Part shown: positions 44,271 to 52,572 of the stretch, one piece after another
Layout: each line of letters starts with the position of its first letter
Position numbering within the stretch: position 1 is the stretch's first letter
DNA from: Candidatus Pseudomonas phytovorans
GTDB lineage: Bacteria > Pseudomonadota > Gammaproteobacteria > Pseudomonadales > Pseudomonadaceae
Reading direction: 5' to 3'
Length of the DNA: 64,000 nucleotides
Assembly (NCBI GenBank): GCA_029202525.1
Contig: CP119325.1
Span: 1,129,001 to 1,193,000 of the forward strand
Made by a program: the position numbers and the translations under genes
The notes under the pieces: model-generated
What the model was told of the DNA's origin: nothing
The model's input: the letters and a program-made list of their open reading frames with translations, nothing else
The model's database searches: none

Positions 44271-45476
44271 TTACTCCTTGCTGGGGACTTTGAATACGTG
44301 GCGCATGTAGGCGACGAAGTTCTCGTCGCGGCACTGGGTCTTGGCGGCTTCGTCCGAGATCTTGGCCACGGGCGCGCCGTTGCAGTCGGTCATTTTAAGC
44401 ACGATGCTCATCGGGGCCACACCCGGTATGTCACAGGTCAGGTTGGTGCCGATGCCAAAGCTGACGTTGATGCGACCACGCAGGGCACGGAAGATCTCCA
44501 GCGAGCGGGTCAGGTTCAGGCCGTCGGAAAACACCAGGGTTTTGGTCATCGGGTCGATACCCAGTTTCTGGTAATGGGTGATGGCCTTCTCCGCCCAGGC
44601 CACCGGCTCGCCGGAGTCGTGGCGCAGGCCGTCGAACAGCTTGGCGAAGTACAGGTCGAAATCGCCGAGGAAGGCATCCATGGTGATGCAGTCGGTCAGG
44701 GCGATGCCGAGCAGGCCGCGGTACTCACGCACCCAGCAGTCCAGCGCGGCGATCTGGCTGTCGATCAGGCGCGGGCCGAGCTGCTGGTGGGCCATGATCC
44801 ATTCGTGGGCCATGGTGCCCAGCGGCTTGATATCCAGTTTCCATGCCAGGTCGACGTTGCTGGTGCCGACGAAACGGGCCGGGAAGTCGTCGCGCAACAC
44901 CCGCACCACTTCTTCCTGCACGCGGCTGGAAAAGCGCCGCCGGGTGCCGAAGTCGGCTACCTGCAGGTCGGCCAGTTCGTCGTCGCTGGCATGCGCCTGA
45001 AGCCAGTCGAACTTGCGGTACAGCTGGTCGCGCGCCTCGGCCAGGCGCATGTGCGGGTGCAGCTGGCGGTTGCGCACTTCGCTGATGATGGCCAGCAGCG
45101 GCACTTCGAACAGGATCACATGCAGCCATGGGCCTTTCAGGCGCAGGAACAGCTGGTCGTTCTCGATGCCGATGCGCACGTAGCGCAGGTTGAAACGGAA
45201 CAGGCGCAGAAAACGCAGGAAGTCGGGCTTGAGGAAGCTGATGCGTTCCAGGAAGGCCAGCTGGCCATCATCCAGAGTGAGGTCGCTGAGCAGTTCAAGC
45301 TGGTTGCGGATCTCGCCGAGGTAGGGGCGCAGGTCCTCGCCATTGCGGCAGCGGAATTCCCATTCGACGTCGGCGTCCGGGTAGTTGTGCAGCACGCCCT
45401 GCATCATGGTGAGTTTGTAGAAGTCGGTGTCGAGCAGGTTGTGCACGATGCGCTCGGCGAATGCGCTTTCGCTCAT
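44271..45476 (-). CDS. pncB: Nicotinate phosphoribosyltransferase
   Basis: From the ATG at 45476 (MSESAFAERIVHNLLDTDFYK) the product is 401 residues, normal for PncB. Typical features are YKLTMMQGVLHNYPD near the start, the FGTRRRFSS motif (about 175-183), VGTSNVDLAWK and HDSGEP (substrate and phosphate binding). It turns nicotinate plus PRPP into nicotinate mononucleotide, the entry to the salvage route that NadE completes. GGAG lies eight bases before the ATG. It is the first gene of the pncB-nadE operon, whose second gene is now split. Confidence 0.96.
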   Translation of the reverse strand: MSESAFAERIVHNLLDTDFYKLTMMQGVLHNYPDADVEWEFRCRNGEDLRPYLGEIRNQLELLSDLTLDDGQLAFLERISFLKPDFLRFLRLFRFNLRYVRIGIENDQLFLRLKGPWLHVILFEVPLLAIISEVRNRQLHPHMRLAEARDQLYRKFDWLQAHASDDELADLQVADFGTRRRFSSRVQEEVVRVLRDDFPARFVGTSNVDLAWKLDIKPLGTMAHEWIMAHQQLGPRLIDSQIAALDCWVREYRGLLGIALTDCITMDAFLGDFDLYFAKLFDGLRHDSGEPVAWAEKAITHYQKLGIDPMTKTLVFSDGLNLTRSLEIFRALRGRINVSFGIGTNLTCDIPGVAPMSIVLKMTDCNGAPVAKISDEAAKTQCRDENFVAYMRHVFKVPSKE

Positions 45477-45539
45477 CAAGGGGGCTCCGGAAGCGGCGAA
45501 TGGCTCACATTGTGCCAGCCTTTTTGGCCTTGTTGTGTC

Positions 45540-45579
45540 TGGGCTGGCCACTTCGCGGGTGAACCCGCTCCCACAAGGG
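45540..45579. repeat. Single REP element upstream of pncB
   Basis: CTTCGCGGGTGAACCCGCTCCCACAAGG is one P. putida-type REP. It marks the return to core DNA right of the island. Confidence 0.75.
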
Positions 45580-45870
45580 CCGCGTAATAGCCAAAACAGA
45601 GGTGTTTTTCCGTGCACCAGCTAGCCTTCAAACGGTGCCGCCTGTAGCAGTCGCGCACCAGCGGTGTGCACTTCGGTGACGTCCGTTGTTACAGGGCGGT
45701 TGCACGTAAACACTTGCCAGGGTTGCAATGATGGCACTCGATGGTTGCTCCTTGTCTGTACGTGTGGTGGCGCCTGCCGCATCGCAGACGGTTGCACGCT
45801 CAATAAAGAAAAGGCCGTCGGTCGCCTGTAGGCACCCCGCACAGTGTGTTTTCCCGGAAGACAAAACCTA

Positions 45871-45886
45871 TGGCACGGCCCTTGCT
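45871..45886 (+). promoter_or_regulatory. Sigma-54-type promoter of the bra operon
   Basis: TGGCACGGCCCTTGCT matches the sigma-54 consensus TGGCACG-N4-TTGCW exactly, with GG and GC ten bases apart. It lies 60 bases upstream of the braC start in the right direction. It implies control by RpoN and an enhancer-binding protein such as NtrC, which fits nitrogen-responsive uptake of amino acids. Confidence 0.8.
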
Positions 45887-45946
45887 CAGAGCTCAGGGTT
45901 GAGAAGTTGTAGTGCCAACCAAAAAAAACTCTAGGAGCACCACCTC

Positions 45947-47083
45947 ATGTCGCAGACGTTTTACAAGAAAGGTTTCCTGGCTCTCGCCGTGGCTACGGCA
46001 CTGGGTGTTTCTTCGTATGTACAGGCCGACGTCAAGATCGGTGTAGCGGGCCCGATGACCGGGGCTAACGCGGCGTTTGGCGAGCAGTACATGAAAGGTG
46101 CGCAGGCAGCGGCCGATGTCATCAATAAGAATGGCGGCATCAATGGCGAGCAGATCAAGCTGGTTGCAGGCGACGATGCCTGCGAGCCCAAACAGGCCGT
46201 TGCGGTGGCCAACCGTCTGGCCGACCAGGACAAAGTGATCGGCGTAGTGGGCCACTTCTGTTCTTCCAACACTATTCCAGCCTCTGAGGTGTATGACGAA
46301 GCGGGCATCATCGCCATTACCCCGGGTTCGACCAACCCAGCAGTGACCGAGCGCGGCCTGAACGCCATGTTCCGTATGTGCGGCCGTGACGACCAGCAGG
46401 GCATTGTCGCTGGCGACTACATCGTCGATGTGCTCAAAGGCAAGAAAGTCGCGGTGCTGCACGACAAGGACACCTATGGCCAGGGCCTGGCCGACGCGAC
46501 CAAGGCGCAGTTGACCAAGCGCGGTGTCACGCCTGTGCTGTACGAAGGCCTGACCCGTGGCGAGAAAGACTTCAGCGCCGTGGTTACCAAGATCCGCGGT
46601 GCTGGCGCGGACGTGGTCTACTTCGGTGGCTTGCATCCTGAAGCGGGTCCGCTGGTACGCCAGTTGCGTGAAGCAGGCCTCAATGACGTCAAGTTCATGT
46701 CCGATGACGGCATCGTCACCGACGAACTGGTGGCCACCGCCGGCGGTAAGCAGTACGTCGATGGCGTGTACATGACCTTCGGCGCCGATCCGCGCCTGCT
46801 GCCTGACAGCAAGGCGGTAGTGGAAGAGTTCCGCAAGAACGGTACCGAGCCTGAAGGCTACACCCTGTATGCCTACGCTTCGCTGCAGGCCCTGGCCGCT
46901 GGCTTCAACGGTGCCAAGTCGAACAAGGGCGAAGACGCGGCCAAGTGGCTCAAGGCCAACCCGGTCAAGACCGTCATGGGCGAGAAGAAGTGGGACAGCA
47001 AAGGCGACCTGACCGTTTCCGACTACGTGGTCTACCAGTGGGACAAAGACGGTAAATACCACCAGCTGGAAAAACAAAAATAA
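45947..47083 (+). CDS. braC: Branched-chain amino acid ABC transporter, periplasmic binding protein
   Basis: The 378-residue product has a signal peptide (GFLALAVATALGVSSYVQA) and then VKIGVAGPMTGANAAFGEQY, the start of the Leu/Ile/Val-binding family. Two lobes follow, with the conserved VGHFCSSNTIPAS and YGQGLADATK. It captures leucine, isoleucine, valine and probably related amino acids in the periplasm for BraDEFG. TAGGAGCACCACCTC precedes the ATG. A hairpin separates it from braD, so that more binding protein than permease is made. Confidence 0.95.
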   Translation: MSQTFYKKGFLALAVATALGVSSYVQADVKIGVAGPMTGANAAFGEQYMKGAQAAADVINKNGGINGEQIKLVAGDDACEPKQAVAVANRLADQDKVIGVVGHFCSSNTIPASEVYDEAGIIAITPGSTNPAVTERGLNAMFRMCGRDDQQGIVAGDYIVDVLKGKKVAVLHDKDTYGQGLADATKAQLTKRGVTPVLYEGLTRGEKDFSAVVTKIRGAGADVVYFGGLHPEAGPLVRQLREAGLNDVKFMSDDGIVTDELVATAGGKQYVDGVYMTFGADPRLLPDSKAVVEEFRKNGTEPEGYTLYAYASLQALAAGFNGAKSNKGEDAAKWLKANPVKTVMGEKKWDSKGDLTVSDYVVYQWDKDGKYHQLEKQK

Positions 47084-47094
47084 TAACGGCCCAA

Positions 47095-47116
47095 GGCCCG
47101 GGCTGATGCTCGGGCC
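47095..47116 (+). terminator. Hairpin between braC and braD
   Basis: GGCCCGGGC-TGAT-GCTCGGGCC is a nine-pair stem with one G-U pair and no T-tract. It fits a partial terminator or mRNA-protecting stem that raises braC expression over the downstream genes. Confidence 0.6.
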
Positions 47117-47228
47117 CAAGCCCCGCGGTACCTGTCTTTATTTCGGAGATCTGCACGGTTCTGCGCCGCTTGGGGCCGCTTCATCCGTGGCCGGCGCCCG
47201 TGCAGTCTCACTCAGGTGAGATTGCGTT

Positions 47229-48143
47229 ATGGATGGTATTTTCCTGCAGCAACTGGTCAACGGCCTGACCCTCGGGTCGGTCTATGGCCTGATCGCCATC
47301 GGCTACACAATGGTCTATGGCATCATCGGCATGATCAACTTCGCGCATGGCGAGGTGTATATGATTTCCGCGTACCTCGCGGCAATCAGCCTGGCATTGC
47401 TGGCCTATTTCGGCGTCGAGTCGTTCCCGCTACTGATGTTGGGCACGCTGTTGTTCACCGTCGTCGTCACGGGCGTTTATGGCTTCACCATCGAACGCAT
47501 CGCCTACAAACCCCTGCGCAACTCCACCCGCCTAGCACCGCTGATCAGTGCCATCGGCATCTCGCTGATTTTGCAGAACTACGCACAGATCAGCCAGGGC
47601 GCCCGCCAGCAAGGCGTGCCGACCCTGCTTGAAGGGGCCTTGCGCGTTGAAGTCGGCACCGGCTTCGTGCAACTGACCTACACCAAGATCTTCATCCTGA
47701 TCGCCGCCTTCGTGGGCATGGGCCTGCTGACCTACGTGATCAAGTACACCAAGCTCGGCCGCATGTGCCGTGCTACCCAGCAAGACCGCAAGATGGCTTC
47801 GATCCTGGGCATCAACACCGACCGGGTGATTTCCTACGTGTTTGTCATCGGTGCGGTAATGGCCGCCCTGGCAGGTGTGCTGATCACCATGAACTACGGC
47901 ACCTTCGACTTCTACGCAGGCTTCATCATCGGCATCAAGGCGTTCACTGCCGCAGTGCTCGGGGGTATCGGCTCGCTGCCTGGCGCCATGCTCGGGGGGA
48001 TCATTCTGGGTATTTCCGAGTCGCTGTTCTCTGGCCTGATCAACTCCGACTACAAGGACGTGTTCAGCTTCTCGCTGCTGGTGATGATCCTTATCTTCCG
48101 CCCACAAGGCCTGCTGGGTCGCCCGCTCGTGGCTAAGGTGTGA
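47229..48143 (+). CDS. braD: Branched-chain amino acid ABC transporter permease
   Basis: The 304-residue LivH-type permease starts MDGIFLQQLVNGLTLGSVYG and has about eight membrane segments and the conserved MINFAHGEVYM region. It pairs with BraE to form the inner-membrane channel. A CAGGTGAGATTGCGTT stretch precedes the start. Its stop overlaps a possible GTG start of braE. Confidence 0.95.
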   Translation: MDGIFLQQLVNGLTLGSVYGLIAIGYTMVYGIIGMINFAHGEVYMISAYLAAISLALLAYFGVESFPLLMLGTLLFTVVVTGVYGFTIERIAYKPLRNSTRLAPLISAIGISLILQNYAQISQGARQQGVPTLLEGALRVEVGTGFVQLTYTKIFILIAAFVGMGLLTYVIKYTKLGRMCRATQQDRKMASILGINTDRVISYVFVIGAVMAALAGVLITMNYGTFDFYAGFIIGIKAFTAAVLGGIGSLPGAMLGGIILGISESLFSGLINSDYKDVFSFSLLVMILIFRPQGLLGRPLVAKV

Positions 48144-48145
48144 AC

Positions 48146-49447
48146 ATGTCCGTTGCCAAAACTGCCTCTGCTTCCGAAACCAAAGGTTTCGACCTTAAAC
48201 GCAGCCTGCTGGAGACCATCGTCGCCGGCCTGCTGGCACTCATTGTGTTTGGCCCGGTCGTTGGCGTGGTGCTCGACGGCTACACCTTCAACGCCGAGCC
48301 CCGCCGTGTGGCCTGGCTGGTCGGCGGGGTGATGCTGGGGCGCTTCCTGCTCAGCCTGTACCTGCAGACCGCCGCTGGCGTGCGCATGCTCCAGGGCTTC
48401 GATAGCGGTGGGTCGGGCGTGCATGTGAACGCGCCGGACTACAAGTCGCGCTTGCGCTACATCATCCCGGCGCTGGTGGTGATTGCCATCGTCTTCCCGA
48501 TCTTCGCCAACAAGTACCTGCTGACCGTGGTCATCCTCGGCCTGATCTACGTGTTGCTGGGCCTTGGCCTGAACATCGTGGTTGGCCTGGCCGGCTTGCT
48601 CGACCTGGGCTACGTGGCGTTCTATGCCATTGGTGCCTACGGCCTGGCGCTGGGTTACCAGTACCTTGGCCTGGGCTTCTGGAGCGTGCTGCCGCTGGCG
48701 GCCATCGCGGCGGCGCTGGCGGGGTGCATACTCGGCTTCCCGGTGTTACGCATGCACGGTGACTACCTGGCGATCGTGACCCTGGGCTTTGGCGAGATCA
48801 TCCGCCTGGTGCTTAACAACTGGTTGTCGTTCACCGGTGGCCCCAACGGCATGCCGGCGCCTTCGCCAACCTTCTTCGGCCTGGAGTTCGGCCGCCGGGC
48901 CAAGGACGGCGGGGTGCCGATCCATGAGTTCTTCGGCTTCGAATACAACGCCAACCTCAAGTTCGTGTTCATCTACGCGGTGCTGTTCCTGGTCGTGCTG
49001 GCCGTGCTGTACATCAAGCACCGCCTGACCCGCATGCCGGTCGGCCGCGCCTGGGAGGCGCTGCGTGAAGACGAGATCGCCTGCCGGTCGATGGGCCTGA
49101 ATCACGTATTGGTCAAGCTTTCGGCGTTTACCCTGGGTGCTTCCACTGCCGGCCTGGCCGGGGTGTTCTTTGCCACCTACCAAGGCTTCGTCAACCCGTC
49201 GTCGTTCACCTTCTTCGAGTCGGCGCTGATCCTCGCCATCGTCGTGCTGGGTGGCATGGGCTCGACCGTGGGCGTGGTAATCGCAGCGTTCGTGCTGACC
49301 GTTGCGCCTGAACTGCTGCGCAGCTTCTCCGAATACCGGGTGCTGCTGTTCGGCGTGCTGATGGTGCTGATGATGATCTGGCGACCGCGTGGGCTGATCC
49401 GCATCAGCCGTACCGGTGTGACCCCGCGTAAAGGAGTGGCGCCATGA
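48146..49447 (+). CDS. braE: Branched-chain amino acid ABC transporter permease
   Basis: The ATG at 48146 (MSVAKTASASETKG) gives 433 residues; an in-frame GTG at 48140 would add two. The LivM-type protein has an extra N-terminal part with two to three membrane spans (about 20-75) before the common core, which contains LGLGLNIVVGLAGLLDLGYV and MRMHGDYLAIVTLGFGE-like motifs. It forms the second half of the channel. The last codons overlap the braF start by four bases. Confidence 0.95.
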   Translation: MSVAKTASASETKGFDLKRSLLETIVAGLLALIVFGPVVGVVLDGYTFNAEPRRVAWLVGGVMLGRFLLSLYLQTAAGVRMLQGFDSGGSGVHVNAPDYKSRLRYIIPALVVIAIVFPIFANKYLLTVVILGLIYVLLGLGLNIVVGLAGLLDLGYVAFYAIGAYGLALGYQYLGLGFWSVLPLAAIAAALAGCILGFPVLRMHGDYLAIVTLGFGEIIRLVLNNWLSFTGGPNGMPAPSPTFFGLEFGRRAKDGGVPIHEFFGFEYNANLKFVFIYAVLFLVVLAVLYIKHRLTRMPVGRAWEALREDEIACRSMGLNHVLVKLSAFTLGASTAGLAGVFFATYQGFVNPSSFTFFESALILAIVVLGGMGSTVGVVIAAFVLTVAPELLRSFSEYRVLLFGVLMVLMMIWRPRGLIRISRTGVTPRKGVAP

Positions 49448-50319
49448 GCGACGAAATCATTCTCTCGGTCGACAACCTGATGATGCAGTTCGGCGGCATC
49501 AAGGCGCTCAGCGATGTCAGCCTCAAGGTCCGGCGCAACCAGATATTCGCCCTGATCGGCCCCAATGGCGCCGGCAAGACTACGGTGTTCAACTGCCTCA
49601 CCGGTTTCTACAAGGCCAGTGGCGGGCGCATCGAGCTGAACGTGCGCGGCAGCCACACCAACGTCATCCAGCTGCTCGGCGAGCGCTTCCAGGCGGCCGA
49701 CTTCGTGTCGCCGGCGCGCTTTGCCAACCGCATGTACTACAAGATGTTCGGCGGTACCCACCTGGTCAACCGCGCAGGCCTGGCGCGCACCTTCCAGAAC
49801 ATTCGCCTGTTCAAGGAAATGTCGGTGGTGGAGAACCTGCTGGTGGCCCAGCACATGTGGGTCAACCGCAACCTTTTGGCCGGGGTGCTCAACACCAAGG
49901 CCTACCGCAAGGCCGAGAGCGATGCGCTGGACCACGCCTTTTACTGGCTGGAGGTGGTCGACCTGGTCGACTGCGCCAACCGCCTGGCCGGCGAGCTGTC
50001 TTACGGCCAGCAGCGCCGCCTGGAAATTGCCCGGGCCATGTGCACGCGGCCGAAGATCATCTGCCTGGACGAACCGGCTGCCGGCCTGAACCCGCAGGAA
50101 ACCGAGGCTTTAAGCCGCATGATCCGTGTGTTGCGTGACGAACACGACATCACCGTGGTGCTGATTGAGCACGACATGGGCATGGTCATGAGCATTTCCG
50201 ACCATATCGTGGTGCTGGACCACGGCAACGTGATTGCCGAAGGTGCGCCGCAGGAAATCCGCCACAACCCGACGGTGATCGCCGCCTACCTGGGTGCAGA
50301 CGAAGAGGAACTGGTATGA
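49444..50319 (+). CDS. braF: Branched-chain amino acid ABC transporter ATPase (LivG type)
   Basis: The 291-residue ATPase has Walker A GPNGAGKTT (about 40), signature LSYGQQRRLEIARAM (about 182), Walker B IICLDEPAAGLN and an H-loop VLIEHDM. The LivG subfamily insert before the signature is present, making it longer than braG. It energises uptake together with BraG. It overlaps braE and braG by four bases each. Confidence 0.95.
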   Translation: MSDEIILSVDNLMMQFGGIKALSDVSLKVRRNQIFALIGPNGAGKTTVFNCLTGFYKASGGRIELNVRGSHTNVIQLLGERFQAADFVSPARFANRMYYKMFGGTHLVNRAGLARTFQNIRLFKEMSVVENLLVAQHMWVNRNLLAGVLNTKAYRKAESDALDHAFYWLEVVDLVDCANRLAGELSYGQQRRLEIARAMCTRPKIICLDEPAAGLNPQETEALSRMIRVLRDEHDITVVLIEHDMGMVMSISDHIVVLDHGNVIAEGAPQEIRHNPTVIAAYLGADEEELV

Positions 50320-51032
50320 GTGCACCCATTCTCGAACTGATGGACCTGGACGTGTTCTACGGGCCGATCCAGGCGCTGAAAAAGGTTTCGATGCACATCA
50401 ACGAGGGCGAGACAGTCAGCCTGATCGGTGCCAACGGTGCCGGCAAGTCGACCCTGCTGATGTCGATCTTCGGCCAGCCACGGGCAGCCTCCGGGCAAAT
50501 CGTGTACCGCGGCACGGAAATCACCCGCAAGTCGTCGCACTACATTGCCTCCAACGGCATTGCCCAGTCGCCGGAAGGGCGCCGGGTGTTCCCCGACATG
50601 ACTGTCGAAGAAAACCTGATGATGGGCACCATCCCGATTGGCGACAAATATGCCAAGGAGGACATGGAGCGCATGTACGAGCTGTTTCCGCGCCTGAAAG
50701 AGCGTCGCACGCAGCGGGCGATGACCATGTCCGGCGGCGAGCAGCAGATGCTGGCCATTGCGCGTGCATTGATGAGCCGGCCGAAGTTGCTGCTGCTGGA
50801 TGAGCCCTCGCTGGGGCTGGCGCCGATCGTGGTCAAGCAGATCTTCTCGACCCTGCGCGAACTGGCCAAGACGGGCATGACCATCTTCCTGGTGGAGCAG
50901 AACGCCAACCATGCGCTGAAGCTGTCGGACCGCGCGTATGTGATGGTCAACGGGGAGATCCGCATGACCGGCACCGGGCAGGAGCTGCTGGTCAACGAAG
51001 AAGTGCGAAACGCCTATCTTGGCGGGCATTGA
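50316..51032 (+). CDS. braG: Branched-chain amino acid ABC transporter ATPase (LivF type)
   Basis: The 238-residue ATPase has Walker A GANGAGKST (about 40), signature MSGGEQQMLAIARAL (about 138), Walker B LLLLDEPSLGLAP and an H-loop FLVEQNA. Length and motifs are those of LivF. It is the last gene of the operon and is followed by a hairpin. Confidence 0.95.
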   Translation: MSAPILELMDLDVFYGPIQALKKVSMHINEGETVSLIGANGAGKSTLLMSIFGQPRAASGQIVYRGTEITRKSSHYIASNGIAQSPEGRRVFPDMTVEENLMMGTIPIGDKYAKEDMERMYELFPRLKERRTQRAMTMSGGEQQMLAIARALMSRPKLLLLDEPSLGLAPIVVKQIFSTLRELAKTGMTIFLVEQNANHALKLSDRAYVMVNGEIRMTGTGQELLVNEEVRNAYLGGH

Positions 51033-51042
51033 GTTGGATGCC

Positions 51043-51061
51043 GGGGCTGCAAAGCAGCCCC
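51043..51061 (+). terminator. Hairpin at the end of the bra operon
   Basis: GGGGCTGC-AAA-GCAGCCCC is a perfect eight-pair stem ten bases after the braG stop, followed by ATTCTC. The T-tract is weak. Confidence 0.65.
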
Positions 51062-51625
51062 ATTCTCAATGTGGACAACTTGCTGCGCCTCTCTCTCGAT
51101 ACACGTCAATAACCACTCGCAAGCGCTTGTTTCCACAAGCTGATCTTGTCCACGGATAATGTGGAGCCGCCTGTGGAAAACATGGTGGCATCTCGCTCCA
51201 GCCCTTTGATACCAAGCTCTGCACAGATACGATCATTTTTTGATCACATGCCACTTGTGGACGATTTTCCGAGGTTTTACACAGCCCCGAAATCACTCTG
51301 AAATTAGCGCCATGGCTGTGGGTAACTCTGTGTAAAAACATTGGACAGACCGCTACAGGCGGCATGCTTGAAAGCCTTGCGCCATTACCCAAAAGATATC
51401 CACCGGCCACAACCCGCTGAAAGGGTTCCGCGCAGTGGACAAGTTGCCCCCAATCCGTGGGGAAAGGCTTGTGGATAACATGCGCATAGCTTGCGCCGAG
51501 CCTTCTGCTGCAAGGGTTTGCCGGATATGAACAAAAAATGTACAGCGCCCCGAACGGCTTGCTGACAGCGCCCGGCGCGGGCATGCTGCAAAGCTGCCAT
51601 GACAACCTACCGTGAGGAACAGAGC
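51062..51625. other. 560-base gap with DnaA-box-like motifs
   Basis: No convincing gene is present. The stretch holds one perfect DnaA box on the minus strand (TGTGGATAA, 51470-51478; TTATCCACA when reversed). It also holds near matches TTTCCACAA (51130-51138), TGTGGAAAA (51172-51180), TGTGGACGA (51256-51264) and TGTGGGTAA (51317-51325). The density is higher than expected by chance for a short gap. It could bind DnaA. Confidence 0.5.
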
Positions 51626-52393
51626 ATGACGTCCACCGTATTCATCACTGGCGCCACTTCCGGCTTCGGCGAGGCCACTGCCCGCCGCTTCGCCGAAGCA
51701 GGCTGGAAGCTGGTGCTAACTGGCCGGCGCAAGGAGCGCCTGGACGCCTTGTGCGCCGAGCTGTCGGCCCAGACCGAAGTGCATGGCCTGGTACTCGATG
51801 TCCGTGACCGCAAAGCCATGGAGCAGGCCATCGACAACCTGCCAGCCGGGTTCGAAAAGATCCGTGGCCTGGTCAACAACGCCGGCCTGGCACTGGGTGT
51901 GGACGCGGCGCAGAACTGCAGCCTGGACGACTGGGAAACCATGGTCGACACCAATATCAAGGGCCTGATGTACACCACCCGCCTGCTGCTGCCACGGCTG
52001 ATTGCCCACGGTCGCGGCGCGTCGATCCTCAACGTAGGTTCGGTGGCGGGCAACTACCCGTACCCTGGCAGCAACGTCTATGGCGGCACCAAGGCTTTTG
52101 TCGGCCAGTTCTCGCTGAGCCTGCGCTGCGACCTGCGCGGCACCGGTGTGCGCGTGAGTAACATCGAGCCGGGGCTGTGCGAGAGCGAGTTCTCGCTGGT
52201 GCGGTTCGGTGGTGACCAGGCCAAGTACGATGCCACCTACGCAGGCGCGGAGCCGATCCAGCCGCAGGACATTGCCGAGACCATCTTCTGGATCCTCAAC
52301 CAGCCGGCGCACATCAACATCAACAGCCTGGAGCTGATGCCGGTGAGTCAGGACTGGGCAGGGTTCTCCATCGACCGCTCGGTCAAGGGCTGA
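51626..52393 (+). CDS. Short-chain dehydrogenase, YdfG type
   Basis: From the ATG at 51626 (MTSTVFITGATSGFGEATARR) the product is 255 residues; GAGGAAC stands ten bases ahead. Motifs of classical SDRs are present: TGATSGFG (cofactor), NNAG (about 90), Ser in NVGSVAG (about 138) and YGGTK (about 151-155). GRRKERLD at the second strand suggests NADP(H). It resembles YdfG, which oxidises L-serine/allo-threonine and reduces malonic semialdehyde. A perfect 47-bp inverted repeat follows. Confidence 0.87.
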   Translation: MTSTVFITGATSGFGEATARRFAEAGWKLVLTGRRKERLDALCAELSAQTEVHGLVLDVRDRKAMEQAIDNLPAGFEKIRGLVNNAGLALGVDAAQNCSLDDWETMVDTNIKGLMYTTRLLLPRLIAHGRGASILNVGSVAGNYPYPGSNVYGGTKAFVGQFSLSLRCDLRGTGVRVSNIEPGLCESEFSLVRFGGDQAKYDATYAGAEPIQPQDIAETIFWILNQPAHININSLELMPVSQDWAGFSIDRSVKG

Positions 52394-52423
52394 TCCGAGA
52401 GGCTAGCTTGAGACATACACTGA

Positions 52424-52546
52424 CCCTGTAGGAGCGGCCTTGTGTCGCGAAAGGGCTGCGAAGCAGCCCCAGGATTTCAGCGAAAATGCACAGATAGCCG
52501 GGGCTGCTTCGCAGCCCTTTCGCGACACAAGGCCGCTCCTACAGGG
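52424..52546. repeat. Perfect 47-bp inverted repeat of REP type
   Basis: Arms 52424-52470 and 52500-52546 are exact inverted copies (CCCTGTAGGAGCGGCCTTGT and onward to GGGCTGCGAAGCAGCCCC). The loop is 29 bases. It lies between the convergent SDR and epimerase genes. Perfect identity indicates a recent insertion or ongoing correction. Confidence 0.9.
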
Positions 52547-52572
52547 GTCCGTGTGGTTTGCGAGCGAATGCG

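Noticed and set aside
44250..45587. Long plus-strand frame opposite pncB
   Set aside because: pncB on the other strand has full-length family similarity; this frame is the shadow of its codon bias.
45893..47119. Long minus-strand frame opposite braC
   Set aside because: braC is complete with signal peptide and family motifs; the reverse frame has none.
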